Of a DNA stretch of 19,592 nucleotides, positions 8,123 through 14,732 are shown in pieces; position 1 is the stretch's first letter; each line of letters begins with the position of its first letter. The translations under genes were made by a program, and so were the position numbers. Below the pieces are notes generated by a model. That model saw only the letters and a list, made by a program, of their open reading frames with translations, was not told where the DNA came from and did no database searches. The stretch is from CAZUMW01 sp964621615 (GTDB taxonomy: Bacteria; Desulfobacterota; WTBG01; CAIYCZ01; CAIRTM01): NCBI GenBank assembly GCA_964621615.1, contig CAZUMW010000062.1, positions 1-19,592 of the forward strand, written 5' to 3'.

Positions 8123-10048
8123 CTACCGTTCCACCTGCAACCCTTCCAGTTCATCTTCACTGTAGCCCAGTTTTTTATAGGCCGGCACGAATACCGCATT
8201 GCCGTTTTCATCAAATGGTTTTTTCATATACGGCCGGGTGAAAAACAGCGATGATTCTTTATGGCAGTCGGCACACCCGCCCGCGCCGAGGGCGCTTCGG
8301 GCCGGGGCGATATCATGGCTGAGCTTGAAGGTTGAACCGTACGGAGAATATTCATAAGGCGCAGATTCAAGCGCGAAACTATCCTGCGCCGAACGGTAGA
8401 CGTCAGGGCCGTCAACCAGCACCACCTTTCTGTTCTTCAGGGCACCCTTTTTCTGCAGGTACGCGGTCATGGATGTAATGGCTGCATCGATTTCCTCGGG
8501 CCGGTTGATTTCGATGAACCCGTCAGCGTTATCATCGGTGATGGCAGCGAGCTGCGGATAATCGTCTTTACTGTTCCACATGCCGTAAATATCCTGCATG
8601 AAAACCTGATCAAGACCGGAAAGGCCCTTTTCCTGCAGACCAAACCAGACCGAATACAAACTTGCCACCGGATACAGCTTTTCCTTGTACCGGCGAAGCT
8701 GCGGACGGTAGAAAAAAAGCGGCTTGCCGGCCTCTTTGACAAAGTCCCCCTCGCCGTAGTAGTTCCACGGCTTGACATCGGGGTCATAAAACGCCCAGAT
8801 CTTTTTCAGCTTCGGCGTGCGCGGCAGCGGATTGAAGGCCGCGCTGTCCTGCACAAGGGCCGCCTTTAGCGCTTTTTCCGGTATATGACACACCTGGCAT
8901 GACAAAGCGTCGCTGTGAACTTCAAAAGATTCGGATTCGGCAAAGGATGCATGCCGCATAACCGGTGCGCGGTTCAGGCCCTGTTCATGGCACTCCCGGC
9001 AGGTGACAACCGTATTGTCCAGATCGTTCCTGACCAGCGATCCCGGATCATCGCCTTTGCCGAAATTATGATCTTCCCGTGTGCTGATTTTCGGATCACG
9101 GGCACTTGTCCCGGCTGGGTGACATTCGATGCATTTCATCCCTGCCCGCAGGTGCACGTCAAATCGCCCCGTGTAACTGGTCCCTTTCTTCTTCCAGTCG
9201 GTCTCGCGGTGGCAGAAAAGACAGTTTTCAGTGGGCACTTGTTTTATCATGGGAACATTCAGTCGTCCTTCCGTGTCGAATCTTTCAGCTTTGTACTGCA
9301 CTGCCGGTTTTTCATTCTTCTTTACGTCCCCCTTTACGGAAGCCAGTCCCGCACCCGCTGTTGCCGCCCACCTGAAATTCAGTGATGAAATCTGTTTGTT
9401 TCTTGCCGACATGTCATAGCCGGGCATATGACACAGAAGGCAGTCGGCCTCGATGACGCCGGTCTCCGCCCAGCGCGCTTTGTAATAATCACCGTCAAAA
9501 TTGTTATCGCCACCGGACACGATCTTGTTTTTCTGATCAGTTGCAAAAAGGTCATAACGATTGCCGTTGCGGTCAGACTCAAGCGATCCGCCGCCGGGAT
9601 GGCACTTGCCGCAGGATACGGCAAAGTTAAACGAGGTCATATCTATTTCTTTCGCTGACGTGTTTTCTTTTTTCGCCAACCGGCGAAAATTGGGTGCCGG
9701 TGTTCACCACCGTCCCCCGTACTGACCCGGGCTTAAAACCCACTGGTACAGCGACGCAAGCTTTTCAGAGGGTTTTTCATCTTTGCCCTGCTGAAAATGA
9801 TAGCCTTGAGTTATTTTTTTATAATTATGACATCCGGATATGCCGCAGGTCTGCCGGGGGCTGTAAGGCTTGTCGGCATTTTCACCGGTTACAGGATTAA
9901 TAACCGAACCGGCATCGTCCCGGATAAAAAACGGCGGGCAGACACCGGTAAAGGGCTGCTTTGCAAAAGCATAATCAGCTGTTAGAAGCATAAAAAAAAC
10001 AGTTCCAAGTGCCGGTACGATGGACCATCTGAATTGTCTTTGTTTCAT
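8123..10048 (-). CDS. Periplasmic multiheme cytochrome c, probable selenoprotein (Sec115 at in-frame TGA)
   Basis: Read through the TGA at 9706-9704, the frame encodes 641 residues. Residues 1-29 form a signal peptide ending AFA. Haem sites are a CX4CH (Cys68-His74), then seven CXXCH motifs starting near Cys146, 203, 276, 306, 350, 384 and 592, giving up to eight haems. No membrane anchor follows, so it is a soluble periplasmic electron carrier or reductase. The TGA lies in the same frame as both halves, in the context GGRW-Sec-TPAPNFRR. A hairpin typical of a bacterial SECIS begins 15 bases downstream. The upstream half has a good ribosome site (AAAGGAGA); the downstream half has none, its first candidate being a TTG inside the hairpin loop. 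A nonsense mutation is the alternative. Its place between an ArsP-like permease and a thioredoxin-like gene suggests electron delivery to an arsenic or selenium compound (inference). Confidence 0.8.
9670..9689 (-). promoter_or_regulatory. Candidate bacterial SECIS element
   Basis: On the minus-strand transcript, UUUUCGCC (9689-9682) pairs perfectly with GGCGAAAA (9677-9670) around a GGUU loop (9681-9678). The first loop G is 23 bases after the UGA. Known bacterial SECIS hairpins lie directly downstream of UGA inside the coding region and expose a GGU-type apical loop about 16-37 bases away, as in E. coli fdhF at 19. The hairpin is not followed by a T-run, so it is not a terminator. Confidence 0.72.
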
Positions 10049-10141
10049 TATCCTGTCTCCTTTCCAAAAACTTTTTGCTATTCAGGAAAAACGGTCTTTA
10101 TGGTTATCTCAAGCATGGTGCGTGCCCTTTTTGGAATGGGC

Positions 10142-11431
10142 CTAAAAAAATGTTCCAAACAGCATTCCGGTAAAGGTTGCCATAACTATCACCAGAACAA
10201 CAAACACCACGGTCTTCTTTGTTCCCATAATTGAACGGATAACAAGCATGTTCGGCAGTGACAGGGTCGGACCGGCCAGCAGCAGGGCCAGGGCAGGGCC
10301 TTTACCCATACCGTTGCCGATCAGACCTTGCAAAATCGGCACCTCGGTCAGGGTGGCGAAGTACATGAACGCGCCGACAACAGAGGCGAAAAAATTGGCG
10401 CCGAAGGAATTGCCGCCCACCAGACTGCTGATCCACTGAGAAGGTATTAAACCTTCCGTGCCGGGACGGCCCAGCAGCAACCCTGCCACGAGCACACCCC
10501 AGAACAGCAAAGGGGTAATCTGTTTGGTAAATCCCCAGGTGGACTGCAGCCAGTCGCCCGTCTCTTGCGTGCCTTTGGCAGATATAACCGCCAAACACAG
10601 TACGGCAACGCTAAAAGCAATCAGCGGCTGCGGGAAAATAAACGCGCATACTGCTGTTATGAGAGCTGCGGCGGCAACTTTCCACCAGGTAAGATTGAAA
10701 AAAGCAACCAGAATTGCGGCCAGGGCGACAGCCGATATGCCGGTCAGAATCCACTTCGCTTCATACACCGCATGCCACACACCTGCCGGTTCAGCAGGCG
10801 CTCCCCAGTTGGCGAATACCAGCACCGCGATCATTGCGCCGAAGTACACAACATTCTGCCACAGGGGCCGGACAACTTCGGGCTCGGGCAAATGCATCTG
10901 CGCATCAGCCTTTTGCATTTCTTCTTTCCTGAACACCATGTGCATCGCCAGACCGATTATAATGCTGAACAGCACCGCCCCGACTGCGCGGGCAATGCCA
11001 AGCTCCGGGCCCAGAATACGCGCGGTCAAAATAATAGCCAGCACATTGATTGCCGGACCCGAATAAAGAAACGCGGTTGCCGGACCAAGACCGGCGCCCA
11101 TTTTATAAATGCCGCCGAACAGCGGCAGCACCGTACAGGAGCATACCGCCAGCGCTGAGCCGGAAACGGATGCAACCCCGTAGGCCAGCACCTTGTTGGC
11201 CCGGGCCCCCAGATATTTCATGACCGATGCCTGACTGACAAATACCGCAATCGCGCCGGCGATAAAAAATGCCGGAATCAGGCATAAAATCACATGCTCG
11301 CGGGCATACCACTTGACCAGGTGCAGGGCTTCCAGCACGGCTCCGTCAAAACGGGGACTGCCAAGGGGCAGGTAAAAACAGGCCAGAAAAGCAGCGATTA
11401 ACAGAAGCAAAATTTTAAATTCTTTGTTCAT
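10142..11431 (-). CDS. ArsP/DUF318-type permease
   Basis: 429 residues with roughly ten or more membrane helices. The diagnostic motif VCSCTVLPLFGGIY appears near residues 98-111, and a matching second-half segment (LTEVPILQGLIGNG, then LLLAGPTLSLPNMLVI) near 370-405, as in the PF03773 permease family. ArsP, which exports trivalent organoarsenicals using a membrane Cys pair, belongs here, but this protein is longer than typical ArsP and other family members have unknown or different substrates. I chose ATG at 11431, preceded by AAAGGAA. It follows arsC after a 117-base gap containing a palindrome. A cytoplasmic linker rich in charged residues sits near residues 185-200. Substrate: probably an arsenic species, from context only. 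Confidence 0.75.
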   Translation of the reverse strand: MNKEFKILLLLIAAFLACFYLPLGSPRFDGAVLEALHLVKWYAREHVILCLIPAFFIAGAIAVFVSQASVMKYLGARANKVLAYGVASVSGSALAVCSCTVLPLFGGIYKMGAGLGPATAFLYSGPAINVLAIILTARILGPELGIARAVGAVLFSIIIGLAMHMVFRKEEMQKADAQMHLPEPEVVRPLWQNVVYFGAMIAVLVFANWGAPAEPAGVWHAVYEAKWILTGISAVALAAILVAFFNLTWWKVAAAALITAVCAFIFPQPLIAFSVAVLCLAVISAKGTQETGDWLQSTWGFTKQITPLLFWGVLVAGLLLGRPGTEGLIPSQWISSLVGGNSFGANFFASVVGAFMYFATLTEVPILQGLIGNGMGKGPALALLLAGPTLSLPNMLVIRSIMGTKKTVVFVVLVIVMATFTGMLFGTFF

Positions 11432-11490
11432 TGTTATTCCTTTGAAATATGTTCGCTTTGCGATGGAATTGAACAACAATCAGTCTGAAG

Positions 11491-11507
11491 GGTGCGCCGT
11501 GCGCACC
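11491..11507. other. 17-bp palindrome between arsC and the permease gene
   Basis: GGTGCGC (11491-11497) and GCGCACC (11501-11507) are perfect inverted repeats around CGT. In RNA this is a very stable 7-bp hairpin with a three-base loop, in the 117-base intercistronic gap. No T-run follows on the minus strand. It may block exonucleases, set an mRNA processing point, or be a protein-binding site. Confidence 0.4.
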
Positions 11508-11548
11508 ATTCACAGCCTTGTTACCAGAGGTGCATATAACGCACGCAT

Positions 11549-11989
11549 CTACTTCTCTAACACATCAGGCAAAGTTTGCACATAATCCCTGACCTGATCG
11601 CGCACCCCGCGGTAACAGTTCAGTTTTTCCTCATCTGTTGCGCAGACAGCCGCCAGTTTTGGCGGATCGTCAAAACCGACATGCACAACTTTCGTGAGGC
11701 CGGGAAAAAACGGGCAGGTTTCATTGGCATGGCCGCACACTGTGACAACATAATCAAATTCCATATCCTTGAATGCACCAACCAGCTTTGAGCGCTGGCA
11801 GGAAATATCAACTCCTGCCTCGGCCATGACCTGAACCGCGTGCGGGTTGAGCCCATGCGTTTCAATACCGGCTGAATACGGCTCCAGAACATCGCTTTTC
11901 AGATGCCGTGCCCAGCCCTCGGCCATCTGGCTGCGGCAGGAATTGCCGGTACAAAGAAAAAGGACCTTGATTTTTCTATGCTGATTCAT
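11549..11989 (-). CDS. arsC: Arsenate reductase, thioredoxin-coupled (LMW phosphatase type)
   Basis: 146 residues. It begins with the P-loop CTGNSCR, in which Cys13 is the nucleophile and Arg19 the oxyanion binder, and has the redox pair Cys85 and Cys92 in VCGHANETCP. This is the full catalytic triad of the pI258-type ArsC, which reduces arsenate to arsenite using thioredoxin. The later FDDPP loop carries the phosphatase-like acid. It acts in the cytoplasm and feeds arsenite to ACR3. I chose the ATG at 11989, seven bases after AGGA; another ATG at 12025 overlaps the acr3 stop as ATGA and could be used through translational coupling, adding twelve residues. The thioredoxin-like proteins encoded downstream could recycle its disulfide (inference). 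Confidence 0.93.
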   Translation of the reverse strand: MNQHRKIKVLFLCTGNSCRSQMAEGWARHLKSDVLEPYSAGIETHGLNPHAVQVMAEAGVDISCQRSKLVGAFKDMEFDYVVTVCGHANETCPFFPGLTKVVHVGFDDPPKLAAVCATDEEKLNCYRGVRDQVRDYVQTLPDVLEK

Positions 11990-12021
11990 GGGTGAGTCCT
12001 TTTTTTGGGGGTTCGTTTCAG

Positions 12022-13227
12022 TCAATAACTTGATTCCGTTTGTGTTGCCGTACGGAATGAACCGCTGGTGCGCTTGCAGAACCCTACCAGCATCAGCATG
12101 ATCGGTACCTCGATCAGCACCCCGACAACGGTTGCAAGTGCGGCACCCGATGACAGCCCAAACAGCATTACCGCTGTTGCAATGGCTACTTCAAAATGAT
12201 TCGAGGCCCCGATCATGGCTGCAGGGGCAGCGTCCTCGTAGGTCAGGTTAAACAGTTTTGCAAGCCAGTACCCCAGCCCGAATATAAACAGTGTCTGTAT
12301 AAACAGCGGAACGGCGATCCAGAGTATCGTCAGCGGATTTGCCAGAATGACATCGCCCTTGAAGCTGAACAGCAGTACCAGTGTCGTTAAAAGGGCTATG
12401 ATCGTAATGGGGGTAAGCACGTGCAGAAATTTCTCTTTAAACCAATTTTCGCCCTTTGCGCCAATGATTAACCTTCGGGAAAAATAGCCTGCCACCAGCG
12501 GAAGCGCAACATAAATTGATACAGACAAAAGCAGCGCCTGCCAGGGAACCGGCAGCCTGCCCACACCGAGCAGAAATCCGCCCAGCACCCCGTACAGCAG
12601 CAGCATGGTAAGCGAATTAATGGCCACCATAACCAGTGTCAACCCGTCGTTACCGCGTGCCAGATATCCCCACACCAGAACCATGGCGGTACAGGGAGCG
12701 ATCCCAAGCAGAATGCATCCGGCAAAATAGCTTCGCCACAGCGGTATTTGCAGCATTTTGATACCATCCTGCAGCACCACAATACCAGCCCCATGCGCTG
12801 CGCCGACCGGCAGATCCAGCCCGAAGGGCATCTTGACCAGATCAACAGCCTCTGCGCCGATAAAGCCCCGAAACAGAAACCCCAGAAAAACCATGGATAT
12901 GCCGTACATGGTAAACGGCTTCACGCACCAGTTTAAAAACAGGGTCAGTAAAACCGGTTTACCGCTTTTGCCCGCGTTGATCACACTGGCAAAATCAATC
13001 TTGACCATGATCGGATACATCATGAAAAACAGACAGATCGCTATGGGGATGGATACAACCGGGCCACCGTTTACGAAAATTGCCATACTATCGAGTTTCT
13101 GCGCAACACCGGGCGCAATTTTTCCGAGAACTATGCCCCCTGCGATGCATAATCCAACCCACAGGGTCAGGTACCTTTCAAAGATACTGGTCATCTTCCG
13201 CTCTTTTATCAGTTCGTTTTTATTCAT
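12022..13227 (-). CDS. acr3: ACR3-family arsenite efflux transporter
   Basis: 401 residues with about ten membrane helices, the usual size for bacterial ACR3. Two known functional sites are visible: the invariant cysteine of TM4 (Cys179, in LGIAPCTAMV) and the conserved glutamate in GASNHFEVAIA near residue 347. ACR3 exports arsenite anion or its protonated form, driven by proton motive force. The ATG at 13227 follows GGAAGG with a six-base spacing; the ATG six bases upstream abuts the ribosome site and is less likely. It directly follows arsR after a 62-base gap that contains an ArsR-operator-like site and a possible second promoter, and overlaps the alternative start of arsC. Confidence 0.95.
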   Translation of the reverse strand: MNKNELIKERKMTSIFERYLTLWVGLCIAGGIVLGKIAPGVAQKLDSMAIFVNGGPVVSIPIAICLFFMMYPIMVKIDFASVINAGKSGKPVLLTLFLNWCVKPFTMYGISMVFLGFLFRGFIGAEAVDLVKMPFGLDLPVGAAHGAGIVVLQDGIKMLQIPLWRSYFAGCILLGIAPCTAMVLVWGYLARGNDGLTLVMVAINSLTMLLLYGVLGGFLLGVGRLPVPWQALLLSVSIYVALPLVAGYFSRRLIIGAKGENWFKEKFLHVLTPITIIALLTTLVLLFSFKGDVILANPLTILWIAVPLFIQTLFIFGLGYWLAKLFNLTYEDAAPAAMIGASNHFEVAIATAVMLFGLSSGAALATVVGVLIEVPIMLMLVGFCKRTSGSFRTATQTESSY

Positions 13228-13274
13228 TGGCATCCTTCCATGGTATGATAACAGTTTCTTTGCGAATAAAAATA

Positions 13275-13304
13275 CATATAGGCATAAAGCTATTCATGTC
13301 TCAA
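13275..13304 (-). promoter_or_regulatory. Possible second ArsR-controlled promoter before acr3
   Basis: The minus strand shows TTGAGA (13304-13299), an 18-base spacer and TATATG (13280-13275). The 16-base sequence at 13278-13293 matches the operator at the arsR promoter in 13 of 16 positions (ATAG.CAT..AGCTAT). It overlaps the arsR stop codon. It could drive acr3 and downstream genes without arsR. Confidence 0.4.
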
Positions 13305-13661
13305 AAAAAATCCCCCTTTTTTACACAGTTCATGCCGGCACAGGAGGGTTTTTGCTTTTTTACGGTCGCTGTGCATTACGGGGTCATCATTGAGCCAGTT
13401 CATTATCGTTGCCTGAATAACAGGGCTGTATTTGTTGATCTTTTCCCTGCACAGGCAGTAGTCAATCCACTGGCCGTTTCGTTCATCCTGTATGAGGCCC
13501 GCGTTTTTCAGGATGCTCAGGTGCGTGGAGACACTGAGCTGCCTGATGTTCAGCACCGCCGCCAGTTCGCATACACACATGCTCTTTTTCTCAAACATCT
13601 TCAATATGCGAATGCGGTTTCTGTCTGCTGCAGCTTTGAGAACAATAATTAAATTATCCAT
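13290..13661 (-). CDS. arsR: ArsR-family arsenic-responsive repressor
   Basis: 123 residues with the ArsR/SmtB winged helix-turn-helix. Residues 29-32 read CVCE at the start of the first DNA-binding helix, matching the As(III)-binding CVC site of R773 ArsR; the recognition helix lies around residues 38-53 (NIRQLSVSTHLSILKNAG). A cysteine-containing tail (Cys69, Cys71 and a pair near 108-113) may add a ligand. The protein is expected to sit on the palindrome in its own promoter and release it when arsenite or an organoarsenical binds. It is the first gene of the minus-strand operon. The ribosome site is weak (AATGG), which would suit low repressor synthesis. Confidence 0.93.
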   Translation of the reverse strand: MDNLIIVLKAAADRNRIRILKMFEKKSMCVCELAAVLNIRQLSVSTHLSILKNAGLIQDERNGQWIDYCLCREKINKYSPVIQATIMNWLNDDPVMHSDRKKAKTLLCRHELCKKGGFFLRHE

Positions 13662-13672
13662 ACGAAACCATT

Positions 13673-13692
13673 CTAAATAGCCATTTAGCTAT
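13673..13692. promoter_or_regulatory. ArsR operator, two interleaved inverted repeats
   Basis: CTAAAT (13673-13678) faces ATTTAG (13683-13688), and ATAGC (13677-13681) faces GCTAT (13688-13692). The site begins just past the -10 box of the arsR promoter, covering the expected start of transcription, the usual place for ArsR/SmtB repression. A near copy lies at 13278-13293. Confidence 0.65.
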
Positions 13693-13693
13693 A

Positions 13694-13722
13694 AGCATAG
13701 GCAGTTTCAGATCAGTTGTCAA
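13694..13722 (-). promoter_or_regulatory. Sigma-70 promoter of the arsenic operon
   Basis: On the minus strand, a perfect TTGACA (13722-13717), a 17-base spacer and TATGCT (13699-13694) stand about 33 bases before the arsR start codon. The operator lies directly downstream. This should drive arsR and probably all twelve genes after it. Confidence 0.75.
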
Positions 13723-13785
13723 CTGCTGTTTTTTCTTAACACTCCACATTTTCTCTTCCGCCATTAAAAAAATGTAATGTGATTA

Positions 13786-13814
13786 TTGACACACACCGGC
13801 CCTCAGGCTATACT
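13786..13814 (+). promoter_or_regulatory. Sigma-70 promoter for the DksA/TraR-like gene
   Basis: Perfect TTGACA (13786-13791), 17-base spacer and TATACT (13809-13814), with the start codon 63 bases downstream. It diverges from the arsR promoter and shows no operator repeat, so it is probably constitutive. Confidence 0.75.
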
Positions 13815-13876
13815 TTTTCTTAAAGCACGTTCTTGTCAAAATCAAACAAAACACAACCTGCCGCGAACAAGCAGCT

Positions 13877-14254
13877 ATGAGTGACACTATTGATCTTGCA
13901 TATTTCAAAGAACGCCTTGTGGATCGCCTCAAAACAATTGCCAAAGATCAAAAACCGATCAGGCCGGTGCAATTGGACCAGGCGCGTGTGGGGCGTCTGT
14001 CCAGAATGGATGCCATGCAGCAACAGGCAATGACAAAGGCAGCAGCCCGGCTCACTGCCATTGAGAAGCAGCGTATCCGCACAGCGCTTAACCGTATGGA
14101 CTCCGGCGAATACGGCTACTGCATCCATTGCGGGGAAGAAATCGCCGAGGGACGGCTGAGAGTTGATCCCAGCGCCCTGGTGTGTATCGCATGTGCCCGC
14201 TCAGCAGAGAGGAAGCAGGACCGGGAAAGCCTTCGTACCGATCTGGATCCCTAG
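13877..14254 (+). CDS. DksA/TraR-family C4 zinc-finger protein
   Basis: 125 residues. The first two thirds are helical and charged, and the C-terminal third holds a four-cysteine zinc finger (Cys82, Cys85, Cys103, Cys106, in YCIHCGEEIAEGRL and VCIACA). DksA and its relatives insert a coiled coil into the RNA polymerase secondary channel and modulate initiation with ppGpp. This one is shorter than E. coli DksA (151) and lacks the acidic DxxDxA tip I would look for, with RMDAMQQQAM in roughly that place, so its effect on polymerase is uncertain. The start is ATG at 13877 with only a weak upstream purine stretch. It is divergent from the arsenic operon and probably unrelated to it, although a shared regulatory region is possible. 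Confidence 0.85.
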   Translation: MSDTIDLAYFKERLVDRLKTIAKDQKPIRPVQLDQARVGRLSRMDAMQQQAMTKAAARLTAIEKQRIRTALNRMDSGEYGYCIHCGEEIAEGRLRVDPSALVCIACARSAERKQDRESLRTDLDP

Positions 14255-14732
14255 GGTTTTATATATCAAGCTATCAAGCTGCGCGTCAAACCGCGTTTGG
14301 GCGTTCTTACCGCTTGACAAGCCTGCCTGAAAGATGTACCATTTCTTTACTTATGAAAATAAATCATAGTGCTTTGTTGTCTGCAAATTGCAAACCGTAC
14401 TCAGCAACCACAGCAAAATCCTCAAAAACCCCGCTTAACAATATGCGTTTCCGGCTGACGCCGCCCTGAGCGTACGACACACGGCATCCGGGAAACAATC
14501 GGCGCGTTTTCACCCTGCAAGTCTTTGTCTGCCCAGCATAAGCCTGTTTATCGGGCTGTCTTTCCCTCATGCAGAGTCAACCGTTTACAGTAATGGCTCA
14601 TGAATACCACTGCTGATCCGGGAAAACCACACGGTAAAGCACTAAAGCCCGTTCAGGGGAGCCGTACAATATCCCTGGCAGTTGCGGAGACAGACAATGG
14701 AATCATTAATAAACACCTCACAAGGAGAACGC
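14255..14732 (+). promoter_or_regulatory. 478-bp non-coding leader region before pnp
   Basis: No convincing gene is seen. A promoter-like pair TTGACA (14314-14319) and TACCAT (14337-14342), 17 bases apart, could start a transcript about 380 bases ahead of pnp. A hairpin AGCCTG/CGGGCT (14541-14546 and 14552-14557, loop TTTAT) follows, then a weakly T-rich stretch. The CAAAC-CGC-GTTTG repeat near 14286 is minor. The rpsO gene that usually precedes pnp is absent. A long pnp leader, cut or folded for autoregulation as in E. coli, or a small RNA, are both possible. Confidence 0.35.

Noticed and set aside
8077..8214. N-terminal extension of the CPRC thioredoxin-like protein
   Set aside because: The extra 46 residues overlap the cytochrome C-terminus, look unlike protein of this family, and a good ribosome site precedes the internal ATG at 8076.
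8123..9679. Independent cytochrome gene starting at TTG 9679
   Set aside because: It would lack a signal peptide, which a c-type cytochrome needs for haem attachment, has no ribosome site, and the TTG lies in the loop of the SECIS-like hairpin.
9670..9689. Hairpin as an intrinsic terminator
   Set aside because: It is followed by A residues then mixed coding sequence on the minus strand, and by A residues on the plus strand; no T-run on the exit side.
9670..9706. Frameshift between two cytochrome halves
   Set aside because: I checked the phase: 9706 and 9679 are 27 bases apart, so both halves are in the same frame; only a stop codon, not a shift, separates them.
9704..10048. Separate 114-residue small protein ending at TGA
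   Set aside because: It holds a signal peptide and one haem motif but no complete domain, and the same frame continues directly into the rest of the cytochrome. Read as the N-terminus of the selenoprotein.
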